From CAZWSE01 sp964636575 (lineage in GTDB: Bacteria > Pseudomonadota > Alphaproteobacteria > Rhodobacterales > Rhodobacteraceae), in assembly GCA_964636575.1 (NCBI GenBank), contig CAZWSE010000043.1, forward strand, positions 1 through 29,376: 29,376 bases of DNA, written 5' to 3'. The position numbers were made by a program, and so were the translations under genes. The notes below the pieces were generated by a model. The model worked only from the letters and a program-made list of their open reading frames with translations, was not told where the DNA came from and searched no databases. How positions within the stretch are numbered: position 1 is the first letter of the stretch; the number at the start of each line of letters is the position of its first letter. Below, piece after piece: positions 22,390-29,376 of this stretch.

Positions 22390-23349
22390 ATGAAACATGC
22401 AGAGCAAGTCACCTTTGGCGGATCAGGTCTGGATCGCGCCGCTGAGGTTCGTGGCGATCCAAATGCGCTGGCCGCAGCGCAATCTGACCCCGCTGCCCGC
22501 TCGGTCCTGATATGGCGTGGCAAACCTTTGCTGGACGGAGATACCTTGGCCCGTTTGCCCATGGATCATCCGGTTTTGTCCCAGACCCGTCCAAACCGCA
22601 TCTTTCTGGGTCGAGAAGACGGTGCGCCCCGTTTTGCCGCTGATCTGTCTGATTGGGTTCCTCCGAACATCGAAGAGCTGAAACTGGACGGCTTTTTCGA
22701 CACCTCGACCCAACTGCATCCGGACTTGTCTGACAGCCAGATGTTTTGCGAATTGCGCGCCGTGATGACCCGCCTGTCCCCTCGCGACGCTGAGCTGGCG
22801 GCGACGACAAAGGCCGTTTTTGGATGGCACGACAGCCACGGCTTTTGCGCCAAATGCGGAACGCAATCGGCCCCGTCAAAGGGCGGGTGGCAACGTGATT
22901 GTCCGGCCTGCAACACCAGCCATTTCCCACGGACGGACCCTGTGGTGATCATGCTGATTACCCATGGCAACAAGGTTCTTATGGGCAGATCGCCGGGATG
23001 GCCCGAAGGCATGTATTCGCTTCTGGCGGGATTTGTGGAACCGGGTGAAACACTCGAAGCGGCTGTGCGCCGCGAAGTGTTTGAAGAAGCAGGTATCAAG
23101 GTCGGAGAGGTCGGATACCTGTCCAGCCAGCCTTGGCCTTTTCCGTCATCCTTGATGTTCGGCTGCCGAGGCGAGGCATTAGATGACACCATTACAATCG
23201 ACCCCGTTGAAATCGAAGATGCCATGTGGGTCAGCCGCGAAGAGATGATGGAAGCCTCTGCCGGACGGCATCCAACGCTTAAACCCGCCCGAAAAGGGGC
23301 CATTGCGCATTTCATTATTCAACATTGGCTTGCCGACACACTGGATTAA
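22390..23349 (+). CDS. nudC: NADH pyrophosphatase / NAD-capped RNA hydrolase NudC
   Basis: NudC hydrolyses NADH to NMNH and AMP and removes NAD caps from RNA. I start at 22390 (MKHAEQVTFGGSGLDRAAEV, 319 aa) because AAGAGG precedes it; the longer frame from 22270 is not typical. The protein has an N-terminal domain, a zinc ribbon (Cys153, Cys156, Cys171, Cys174: FCAKCG...DCPAC) and the Nudix box GFVEPGETLEAAVRREVFEE followed by AGI (204-226). SSQPWPFPSS (235-244) is the diagnostic NudC motif after the box. It is cytoplasmic. The 269-bp region upstream, divergent from the CpdB-like gene, holds both promoters but no element I could place with confidence. Confidence 0.96.
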   Translation: MKHAEQVTFGGSGLDRAAEVRGDPNALAAAQSDPAARSVLIWRGKPLLDGDTLARLPMDHPVLSQTRPNRIFLGREDGAPRFAADLSDWVPPNIEELKLDGFFDTSTQLHPDLSDSQMFCELRAVMTRLSPRDAELAATTKAVFGWHDSHGFCAKCGTQSAPSKGGWQRDCPACNTSHFPRTDPVVIMLITHGNKVLMGRSPGWPEGMYSLLAGFVEPGETLEAAVRREVFEEAGIKVGEVGYLSSQPWPFPSSLMFGCRGEALDDTITIDPVEIEDAMWVSREEMMEASAGRHPTLKPARKGAIAHFIIQHWLADTLD

Positions 23350-23408
23350 GCTGTCTGTGTCAGGTAGGATGTTTCCAAACAAAAAAACGAACAACAACAG
23401 GCCAGTCC

Positions 23409-23876
23409 ATGAAGTTTTCCAGTCGGGAAGATATCGAAGCGCCCATCGGGGATGTCTTTGAGATGCTGTCGGATTTCAATCTGTATGAACGCTCTGCGAT
23501 GCGTCGTGGCGCTGATGTGCGTCGCACGGATGGTCTGGCCTCTGCTGGTGTTGGAATGTCTTGGGCCGCCAATTTCACAATGCGGGGCAAACGCCGCAAG
23601 ATTGACGTTCAACTGACCAGCTATGAACGCCCGAATACAATGGTGTTTGACAGCACAGCCAAGGGCGTCAAAGCGCAATTGACCATTGATCTGGTCGCTT
23701 TGTCGCTAAATCGCACGCGGATGGCCGTAGGGCTGGAACTTACCCCAACCTCAATTCCTGCGCGGTTGTTCATTCAGTCGCTCAAGCTGGGCAAAGCGCG
23801 TTTGACCAGCCGGTTCAAGTTGCGGGTGGCCCAGTTTGCCAAAGATCTGGAATCGCGCCGCGCCCCTGCGGCCTAA
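23409..23876 (+). CDS. SRPBCC family protein (START/polyketide cyclase-like)
   Basis: This 155-aa protein is a typical small helix-grip lipid/ligand-binding fold. It starts MKFSSREDIEAPIGDVFEML, the standard opening beta strand followed by helix (IxAPxxxVF), with FNLYERSAMRRGADVRRTDG in the middle and a long C-terminal helix that ends in a basic tail (FKLRVAQFAKDLESRRAPAA). Ligand unknown. I use the ATG at 23409 because the family begins at this strand; the longer frame from 23325 runs through intergenic DNA. The Shine-Dalgarno is weak. It follows nudC by 59 bp and is convergent with the next regulator. Confidence 0.85.
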   Translation: MKFSSREDIEAPIGDVFEMLSDFNLYERSAMRRGADVRRTDGLASAGVGMSWAANFTMRGKRRKIDVQLTSYERPNTMVFDSTAKGVKAQLTIDLVALSLNRTRMAVGLELTPTSIPARLFIQSLKLGKARLTSRFKLRVAQFAKDLESRRAPAA

Positions 23877-23886
23877 CGCCTGTAGG

Positions 23887-24342
23887 TCACACGGGGATCG
23901 GCAAGGCCGGACTGTCTATAATGTCTTCCATCACAAAACTGGCTGAAATATCCGAAATCGGCACCAGTGAAATCAGCCGTTTGTAGAATGCATCATAGCT
24001 TTGCACATCTGCGACCCGCACCCGAAGCACATAATCCAGATCGCCGCTCATCCTATGGGCGCCTACGATTTCCGGCAGCCGTTTGACCGCCCGTTCGAAC
24101 CGGGTCAGCCAATCTTGCCCGTGTTCTTTGGTTCGGATCATGACAAAAACCGAAAGCCCCAGCCCGAGCGCTTGAGCATCCAAAAGCGCCACCCGTCCAC
24201 GGATCACACCACTGTCTTCCAGCACTTTAACCCGCCGCCAACACGCGTTGCGCGATAGGTTCACGGTCTCAGACAGCATATCCATACTGATTTGAGCATC
24301 CTTTTGCAGCGCTGTTAGAATCTTGCGATCTATGTCATCCAT
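23887..24342 (-). CDS. Lrp/AsnC family transcriptional regulator
   Basis: This 151-aa regulator has a winged helix (MDDIDRKILTALQKDAQISM, then LSRNACWRRVKVLEDSGVIR) and a RAM domain (LSVFVMIRTKEHGQDWLTRF, then IVGAHRMSGDLDYVLRVRVA). It differs clearly from the ald-linked Lrp protein in the window, so it answers to another amino acid. A palindrome lies just upstream of its start (24355-24371), which points to autoregulation, and the same 114-bp region serves the divergent DUF6356-amidotransferase pair, which may be its target. No effector can be named. Confidence 0.92.
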   Translation of the reverse strand: MDDIDRKILTALQKDAQISMDMLSETVNLSRNACWRRVKVLEDSGVIRGRVALLDAQALGLGLSVFVMIRTKEHGQDWLTRFERAVKRLPEIVGAHRMSGDLDYVLRVRVADVQSYDAFYKRLISLVPISDISASFVMEDIIDSPALPIPV

Positions 24343-24354
24343 ATTGGCCTCGTC

Positions 24355-24371
24355 TTGGGATGTTGTCCCAA
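24355..24371. promoter_or_regulatory. Palindromic candidate operator for the second Lrp regulator
   Basis: TTGGGA-TGTTG-TCCCAA is a perfect 17-bp hyphenated palindrome, directly followed by TATATA. It begins 13 bp upstream of the regulator's ATG in the divergent region, so it could control both sides. Confidence 0.5.
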
Positions 24372-24456
24372 TATATACCGGAAGATGCGCAAAGAATAGG
24401 ACGTGTTTCGATCAATTCATGGGTAGAACCGCCGTACCAACAGACAGGAGCCAAAC

Positions 24457-24717
24457 ATGAAGCACGCCCCCATCCCCCAAAACACCACCTTTTTCGCCCG
24501 AACTTTTCTGAATCACCCGGCTACAGTTGGCGAAAGCTATCTCCAGCATTTTGCCTTTGCTCTGCGGTTTTCAGGCCTGTTGTTCATGGCTGGCGGCGCG
24601 GCCTTGGTGCACGCACTTGTGCCAGCCTTCTGCCAAACCACAGCAAGCCGCTGTATTAAGACGCTGCATCACGACATAACGACCCGCGCGGGTGCTGATG
24701 TGAAAGACGGGCGTTAA
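24457..24717 (+). CDS. DUF6356 family protein
   Basis: This 86-aa protein matches the small alphaproteobacterial DUF6356 family: FLNHPATVGESYLQHFAFAL, one membrane helix (about 37-55, FSGLLFMAGGAALVHALVP), then FCQTTASRCIKTLHHDITTR. Function unknown. It is probably a single-pass inner-membrane protein. AGGAG 9 bp upstream marks this ATG; the longer frame from 24360 begins inside the operator region. It ends 2 bp before the amidotransferase gene, so the two form an operon, divergent from the Lrp gene. Confidence 0.85.
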   Translation: MKHAPIPQNTTFFARTFLNHPATVGESYLQHFAFALRFSGLLFMAGGAALVHALVPAFCQTTASRCIKTLHHDITTRAGADVKDGR

Positions 24718-24719
24718 AG

Positions 24720-25490
24720 ATGTGTCGCATTGCTGCCTATCTTGGCCCTTCTATTCCTTTGGAACGGATCGTAGTACTGCCCGCGCATTCCTTGATGAAG
24801 CAAAGCCTTAACGCAACAGAGGCTAAGCTGTCGGTAAACGGAGATGGCTTTGGAATTGCTTGGTACGCAAATCAGCCCGTGCCAGGCCTTTATCGCGATG
24901 TTTTACCGGCCTGGTCTGACGGAAACTTGACGTCGCTGTGTAGGGTTGTGCAGTCGGGGCTGTTTCTGGCGCATGTGCGGGCCTCGACGGTTGGGGGCAC
25001 ATCCCGCTCGAACTGCCATCCGTTCACCTATGACCGCTGGTCTTTCATGCATAATGGAAAACTGGGTGCTTTCGGGCGGATCAGACGCCCTTTGGAAGCA
25101 AGCCTGCCGGACGAACTTTACCGGTCTCTCGAAGGTTCGACGGATTCAGAGCTGTTGTTCTTGTTGTTGCTGGCCAACGGGCTTGATCAGAACCCTTATC
25201 AAGCGGTCGTGTCGACCCTGCGCCAGATCACTGAATTGCAAGGCGCATTGACTGATCCGAACCGGGTGACATGTGTGTTTTCAGACGGGTCGGACATTTT
25301 CGCCTTTCGCTATTCAAGTGACGGCAAAAGTCCGTCCTTTTACATCGGCGATGGGCTCGATTCTGATGGTTGCGTTTTGGCGTCCGAGCCTTTGGCTCCA
25401 AACGCAGGCCGCTGGACTCCTGTGAAAGATGGAACCTTTGGAAAACTGTCAGACACAGGCTGGTCCGAAACGCAGTTGAACCTTCACTAA
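24720..25490 (+). CDS. Class II glutamine amidotransferase (YafJ/EgtC-like)
   Basis: Class II amidotransferases use an N-terminal Cys to release ammonia from glutamine. Met is followed by Cys2 (MCRIAAYLG), which becomes the nucleophile. NGDGFGIAWY (40-49), FLAHVRASTVGGTSRSNCHP with the Arg and His, and FMHNGKLGAF (the NGxL motif) complete the pocket. At 256 aa it holds the amidotransferase domain only, without a synthase domain, as in YafJ-type proteins. These may work as stand-alone hydrolases on gamma-glutamyl substrates (as EgtC does in ergothioneine synthesis). No ergothioneine gene is in the window, so that role is not supported. It is coupled to DUF6356 and ends 4 bp from the convergent pheA. 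Confidence 0.9.
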   Translation: MCRIAAYLGPSIPLERIVVLPAHSLMKQSLNATEAKLSVNGDGFGIAWYANQPVPGLYRDVLPAWSDGNLTSLCRVVQSGLFLAHVRASTVGGTSRSNCHPFTYDRWSFMHNGKLGAFGRIRRPLEASLPDELYRSLEGSTDSELLFLLLLANGLDQNPYQAVVSTLRQITELQGALTDPNRVTCVFSDGSDIFAFRYSSDGKSPSFYIGDGLDSDGCVLASEPLAPNAGRWTPVKDGTFGKLSDTGWSETQLNLH

Positions 25491-25494
25491 CGCC

Positions 25495-26328
25495 TTACCC
25501 GCGCTCTATATCCGCCGGATAGACGCCGAGCACTTCTATGTTGGTGGTGAAGTATTCCAGCTCTTCCATCGCAAGCTTGACGTTTTCGTCGTCCGGATGC
25601 CCTGAAATGTCTGCGTAGAACTGTGTGGCCGTGAAGGACCCGCCGATCATGTAGCTTTCGAGCTTGGTCATGTTGACCCCGTTTGTCGCGAAACCGCCCA
25701 TTGCTTTGTACAGAGCCGCCGGAATGTTGCGCACTTGAAAGACAAAGCTGGTGACCATGCCGTGATCGCCCCGCCGTGAGGTGTCCATATCTGGTGACAT
25801 GATCAAAAAGCGGGTGGTGTTGTTGGCCTCATCCTCAATGTCGCGCGCCAAAAGGTTCAGCCCGTGGATTTCGGCAGCCACATGGCTTGCAAGAACGCCC
25901 GCATCGGTTTCACCTGATGCGGCCAAATCGGCGGCTGCGCCTGCGCTGTCGACAGCGGCTTCCGGCGTGATCTTGTGCTTTGACAGGAAGTTTGCGGCTT
26001 GCGGCAAAAGCACCGGATGCGCGCGGATGATTTTCAAATCGTCCAGACCGACACCGTGATTTGCCATCAAGCTGATCCGCACCCGCACAAAGGCTTCATC
26101 AACGATGTGTAGCCCGCTAGATGGCAGCATCCGGTGGATATCCGCAACCCGACCGTAGGTCGTGTTTTCGACGGGCAACATGGCCAGATCAGCTGCGCCA
26201 TTGCGCACGGCTGCGATCGCATCCTCAAAGCCGCGACAGGGCAGGGGCGTCATGTCGGGACGGGCGTTCATACAGGCTTCGTGGCTGTAAGCTCCGAGGT
26301 CTCCTTGAAAGGCGATACGATTTGTCAT
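25495..26328 (-). CDS. pheA: Prephenate dehydratase
   Basis: This enzyme converts prephenate to phenylpyruvate in phenylalanine synthesis. The 277-aa monofunctional protein starts MTNRIAFQGDLGAYSHEACM and includes AMLPVENTTYGRVADIHRML. The catalytic TRF motif is NNTTRFLIMS (172-174). The C-terminal ACT domain carries the Phe-feedback segments. The usual GALV is GGFATNGVN and the usual ESRP is ESYMIGG (224-230), the form common in Alphaproteobacteria, so inhibition by Phe may differ from that of E. coli. There is no chorismate mutase domain. Transcribed away from the cytochrome gene. Confidence 0.96.
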   Translation of the reverse strand: MTNRIAFQGDLGAYSHEACMNARPDMTPLPCRGFEDAIAAVRNGAADLAMLPVENTTYGRVADIHRMLPSSGLHIVDEAFVRVRISLMANHGVGLDDLKIIRAHPVLLPQAANFLSKHKITPEAAVDSAGAAADLAASGETDAGVLASHVAAEIHGLNLLARDIEDEANNTTRFLIMSPDMDTSRRGDHGMVTSFVFQVRNIPAALYKAMGGFATNGVNMTKLESYMIGGSFTATQFYADISGHPDDENVKLAMEELEYFTTNIEVLGVYPADIERG

Positions 26329-26341
26329 GGCTGTTGCTCAA

Positions 26342-26355
26342 ATATTTACGAATAT
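26342..26355. promoter_or_regulatory. Inverted repeat between pheA and the cytochrome gene
   Basis: ATATT-TACG-AATAT is a perfect dyad 14 bp from the pheA start. It may be an operator or part of an AT-rich promoter. No matching regulator is adjacent. Confidence 0.25.
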
Positions 26356-26442
26356 GTCGTTTGGTCGCGGTCACTATACCTTGCCACACCCCAAGGGAAG
26401 CAATAGATACCCGCAAAACCGAAATGAAGTGGACACGCGATC

Positions 26443-26946
26443 ATGTTTGACACGATGACCTTTACGAAACTCGCAGGCGGCGTCTGCGGCGCATTGCTGA
26501 TCTTTTTGCTTGGGAAATGGGCTGCAGAAGGCATTTACCATATGGATAGCCACGGCGAAGCATCCTATGTGATTGATACCGGCGCTGAGGAAGAAGAAGC
26601 CTCGGACGAGCCAGAAGTTGATTTCGCTGCTTTGATGGCCTCTGCTGATGTGGGCGATGGCGCGAAAGTTTTCAAAAAGTGTAGCTCTTGTCACAAGCTT
26701 GAAGTTGGTGGTGCAGGTACTGGTCCTTACCTTGCGGGTATCGTCGGACGGCCGACTGCGGCGGTTGAGGGCTTTGGATATTCCAGTGCTCTTGCCGGTC
26801 TTGAAACCGAGTGGACGCCTGAAAACCTGAGCGCTTTCCTCGAAAACCCGAAATCCTACGCGCCTGGCAACAAAATGACCTTCCCTGGTTTGAAAAAGAT
26901 TGATGATCGCGCAAACTTGATCGCCTATCTCGCGACAATCCAGTAA
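26443..26946 (+). CDS. Membrane-anchored cytochrome c (cytochrome cy type)
   Basis: Cytochrome cy carries electrons from the bc1 complex to oxidases (or the photosynthetic reaction centre) while tethered to the inner membrane. The 167-aa protein has an uncleaved N-terminal anchor (about 8-24, KLAGGVCGALLIFLLGK), an acidic flexible linker (about 45-60, GAEEEEASDEPEVD) and one class I cytochrome c domain. Haem attaches through Cys80 and Cys83 with His84 (CSSCH). The second axial ligand is Met145 (GNKMTFPGL). This anchor-linker-haem order is that of cytochrome cy. It ends at a strong terminator and is divergent from pheA. Confidence 0.92.
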   Translation: MFDTMTFTKLAGGVCGALLIFLLGKWAAEGIYHMDSHGEASYVIDTGAEEEEASDEPEVDFAALMASADVGDGAKVFKKCSSCHKLEVGGAGTGPYLAGIVGRPTAAVEGFGYSSALAGLETEWTPENLSAFLENPKSYAPGNKMTFPGLKKIDDRANLIAYLATIQ

Positions 26947-26968
26947 ACGCGTTGAAAATGACCGGATC

Positions 26969-27002
26969 AGGCCGCTCGGAGCACTCCGCAGCGGCCTTTT
27001 TT
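26969..27002 (+). terminator. Rho-independent terminator of the cytochrome gene
   Basis: AGGCCGCT-CGGAG-CA-CTCCG-(C bulge)-AGCGGCCT forms a 13-bp stem with a tiny loop, then T6 (26997-27002). It lies 22 bp after the stop. Confidence 0.93.
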
Positions 27003-27142
27003 GTAACTGGCCGCCTTTTCACGCCCGTTCACGTGGATATGACGTATTCGGACCTTGAATCTTGGCCTTTCCCGCTTTTAGCTTAAATAAAACCAAAGCT
27101 GGTGATCTCGCGCCATGCACCCTTGAAGTAGGATGAGCACAA

Positions 27143-29059
27143 ATGACCCGAACCCTTGCCTTGCCCCATGTTCCCGCCGTGCAGGTCGCGTTGACCTCGC
27201 TGGCCGCGTTGTTGATGCTGGCCTTGCCGCTGAAAGCCCAAGACATGGTTGTCACGCATGGCTATTCGTTCTTTGGTGATTTGAAGTATCCGGCTGATTA
27301 CCCCCATTTCTCCTACGTGAACCCTGATGCGCCAAAGGGCGGTGAGATCGCCATTGCGGCGGTCGGTACATTCGACTCCATGAACCCCTATTCCCGCAAA
27401 GGGAACCCTGGTGCTTTGGCTTCCATTACGTATGAAAGCCTTATGGCGGAATCGCTGGTTTCTGGCCCGAATGTGTCCATGCCCGCGGACGTCTATGGCG
27501 AAATGTACTGCCTGCTGTGTGAACGTGTTGAATATCCCGTAACAAAAGACTGGGTCATATTCTACATGCGCCCCGAAGCGCGGTTTTCAGACGGCACCAA
27601 ACTGACCGCCCATGATGTTGCGTTCAGCCACAATATGCTGCTGGATCAAGGTCTCAAGTCTTACGGCGATGCGGTGCGCAAGCGTATCCCAAAGCTCGAA
27701 GTGATTGATGACTACACGATCAAGTTCTTCTTCACCGAAGGCATCAGTCGCCGCAGCTTGATTGATCAGGTTGCCACTGTCCCCGTCTGGTCAAAGGCAT
27801 GGTACGAAGAAAGCGGTGCGCGGCTTGACGAAGGCCGTCTAGAAGTCGCCCCCGGTTCTGGCCCCTATGTCATAGGCGAAGTCGATGTGAACCGCCGGAT
27901 CACCTACACCCGCAACCCCGACTATTGGGGCAAGGATTTGCCCGTCAACATCGGTCGGCACAACTTTGATACCATTCGGGTTGAGTATTTTGGCGACAGC
28001 ACCGCATCCTTCGAGGCCTTCAAGGCTGGCGAATACACCTTCCGGTCCGAGGGCGATTCAAAGCAATGGGCAACGGGCTACAACTTCCCGAAAGTCGATC
28101 AAGGCTACATCGTGCGCGAAGAGATTGCCGATGGTATCCCACCCAATGCAACGGGCATTGTATTCAACCTTGGATCAGAGCCACTGAAAGACAAGCGCGT
28201 CCGCGAAGCTGTGGCCTTGGCGTACAACTTTGAATGGACCAACAAGTCTTTGCAATACGGGCTTTTTGAACAACGTGCCTCATTCTTGCAGAATACACCT
28301 ATGATGGCCGATGGGGTGCCTGAAGGTGCGGAGCTGGCCTTCCTTAAATCCCTTGGCGACGTGGTGCCGCCAGAGATGTTCACCGACGAAGTGCGTGTGC
28401 CCCATACCTCTAGTGACCGCCGTTTGACGGATCGTCGCAATCTGCGCAAAGCCTCAGCGCTATTGGACGAAGCAGGCTGGGCCGTTGGCTCAGATGGCAA
28501 ACGCTACAATGCTGATGGTGAACCACTGAAGCTGACATTCTTGATCAATTCCGCAGGGACACCGACCTTGCGGGCCATTGTCGAGAACTTCATGAACAAC
28601 TTGAACGGCATGGGCATCGATGGCGTAATCGACGCTGTGGACAGTGCGCAGTTTTCGTCCCGTAGACGCGACCGTGACTATGACATGCTGTTCAGCGGAT
28701 ACCGTGCGTTCCAAGGGACGGGCACGGGTCTGATGCAAATGTTCGGCTCCGAAGTCGCCGCGTTTAGCCTGTTTAACCCGTCAGGGTTTTCCAGCCCGCT
28801 GGTCGATGCGATCATCAAGGCCTCGCTTGAGACGAAATCGATCGAAGAAGAGCATGCTTCGCTCATGGCTTTGGACCGTGCGATGCGCAACGAATTCTTC
28901 CTTGTGCCTGCGTGGTACAATCCCAATCACTTCGTCGCCTACTACGACCAATATGAACGCCCCGAAACGATCCCGCCGTTTGATCTGGGGTACATGGATT
29001 TCTGGTGGTTCAACGCGGACAAGGCGGCGGCCCTGAAGGCTGCGGGCGCGCTAAGGTAG
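27143..29059 (+). CDS. yejA: ABC transporter solute-binding protein, YejA-like
   Basis: This 638-aa periplasmic binding protein of the dipeptide/oligopeptide class (SBP family 5) resembles YejA, which captures peptides including microcin C for the YejABEF importer. The signal peptide runs to about residue 32 (ALLMLALPLKA, cleavage before QD). Family landmarks are VVTHGYSFFGDLKYPADYPH, GTFDSMNPYSRKG, RPEARFSDGTKLTAHDV, then GSGPYVIGEVDVNRRITYTR and NPDYWGKDLPVN, and VREAVALAYNFEWTNKSLQY. An AGGATGAG precedes the ATG. A candidate promoter lies about 80 bp upstream (TTGGCC, 16 bp, TAAATA; weak). The gene begins a yej operon: the permease gene starts 7 bp after the stop. Confidence 0.92.
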   Translation: MTRTLALPHVPAVQVALTSLAALLMLALPLKAQDMVVTHGYSFFGDLKYPADYPHFSYVNPDAPKGGEIAIAAVGTFDSMNPYSRKGNPGALASITYESLMAESLVSGPNVSMPADVYGEMYCLLCERVEYPVTKDWVIFYMRPEARFSDGTKLTAHDVAFSHNMLLDQGLKSYGDAVRKRIPKLEVIDDYTIKFFFTEGISRRSLIDQVATVPVWSKAWYEESGARLDEGRLEVAPGSGPYVIGEVDVNRRITYTRNPDYWGKDLPVNIGRHNFDTIRVEYFGDSTASFEAFKAGEYTFRSEGDSKQWATGYNFPKVDQGYIVREEIADGIPPNATGIVFNLGSEPLKDKRVREAVALAYNFEWTNKSLQYGLFEQRASFLQNTPMMADGVPEGAELAFLKSLGDVVPPEMFTDEVRVPHTSSDRRLTDRRNLRKASALLDEAGWAVGSDGKRYNADGEPLKLTFLINSAGTPTLRAIVENFMNNLNGMGIDGVIDAVDSAQFSSRRRDRDYDMLFSGYRAFQGTGTGLMQMFGSEVAAFSLFNPSGFSSPLVDAIIKASLETKSIEEEHASLMALDRAMRNEFFLVPAWYNPNHFVAYYDQYERPETIPPFDLGYMDFWWFNADKAAALKAAGALR

Positions 29060-29066
29060 TCGCCCC

Positions 29067-29376
29067 ATGGGAAGCTACATCCTGCGGCGGTTGCTGCTGA
29101 TTATCCCCACATTGTTCGGCATTATGCTGGTCAATTTCGCATTGACCCAGTTTGTGCCCGGCGGGCCGGTTGAACAAGCCATTGCTCGTATCCAAGGGCA
29201 GGGCGATGTGTTCGGTGGGTTTGCCGGTGGCAATGACGATGCGGGGGTTAGTGATCTAAATACCGGCGCAGACAGTCAATATGCAGGCGCCCGTGGCCTG
29301 CCGCCCGAGTTCATCAAACAACTTGAAAAAGAGTTCGGCTTTGACAAGCCCCCCGTTGAACGCTTTTTCAACATGA
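29067..29376 (+). CDS. yejB: Microcin C/oligopeptide ABC transporter permease YejB, 3' truncated
   Basis: The frame starts with ATG at 29067 and stays open to the window's end, so only the first 103 residues are present. It begins MGSYILRRLLLIIPTLFGIM, the first membrane helix of DppB/OppB-type permeases, with LVNFALTQFVPGGPVEQAIA as the conserved segment after it. A long periplasmic stretch ending LPPEFIKQLEKEFGFDKPPV is typical of YejB. It lies 7 bp after yejA. YejE and YejF are expected next, beyond the window. Confidence 0.9.
   Translation, partial: MGSYILRRLLLIIPTLFGIMLVNFALTQFVPGGPVEQAIARIQGQGDVFGGFAGGNDDAGVSDLNTGADSQYAGARGLPPEFIKQLEKEFGFDKPPVERFFNM

Noticed and set aside
1..29376. CRISPR array, insertion sequence, prophage, toxin-antitoxin or defence system
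   Set aside because: No regularly spaced repeats, transposase, integrase or known defence motifs were seen. Gene content is mainly core metabolism and information processing.

Overview
The window is a chromosomal segment of an alphaproteobacterium. It most likely comes from the marine Roseobacter group (Rhodobacteraceae). The evidence is the gene content: a DUF1013/TrcR cell-cycle regulator, a COQ9 homologue, a VPLPA-CTERM surface protein, a Hint-domain protein of the roseobacter type, a membrane-anchored cytochrome cy and a dnaX-ybaB-recR cluster. Genus was not determined. The sequence is a draft scaffold with two 100-N gaps.

Layout. 1-5.0 kb: 3' part of an exported PHB-depolymerase-like esterase, pheT, a YtoQ-family gene, a nu-class-like glutathione transferase (minus) and mscL with a strong terminator. 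5.0-8.0 kb: alanine dehydrogenase (minus) divergent from an Lrp/AsnC regulator, with two palindromic candidate operators between them; then yghU and rpsU on the minus strand. 8.0-10.7 kb: COQ9, a quinone oxidoreductase and a VPLPA-CTERM surface protein. 10.7-12.3 kb: an unrecognised protein cut by a real assembly gap, then a small membrane protein coupled to an exported RNase T2. 12.4-14.6 kb: trcR and a lamin-tail/Hint fusion. 14.6-18.9 kb (minus): a tightly overlapping operon dnaX - membrane protein - ybaB - TraB/GumN-like protein - recR. A spurious gap interrupts this operon: the two contig ends carry the same 55 bases, so the N run is an unmerged overlap and not missing DNA. 19.0-22.1 kb: a zinc metallopeptidase, a hairpin-rich spacer, the 4.5S SRP RNA (minus) with its promoter inside the end of a CpdB-like phosphodiesterase gene, and that gene itself. 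22.4-26.3 kb: nudC, an SRPBCC protein, a second Lrp/AsnC regulator with a palindromic operator, a DUF6356 gene coupled to a class II glutamine amidotransferase, and pheA (minus). 26.4-29.4 kb: cytochrome cy, then yejA and the start of yejB, an oligopeptide/microcin-C-type ABC importer that runs off the window.

Most of the window is housekeeping DNA. I see no phage, transposon, CRISPR array, toxin-antitoxin pair or defence island. The most unusual items are modest: a probable CTG start codon overlapping a stop codon (CTGA) for the TraB-like lipoprotein-free exported protein, a VPLPA-CTERM protein with a Cys/Gln pattern that could be a thioester domain, the lamin-tail/Hint fusion, the SRP RNA promoter embedded in a coding end, a CpdB-type enzyme without a signal peptide, and two Lrp operator candidates. 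All identifications are from reading motifs; no database search was run.
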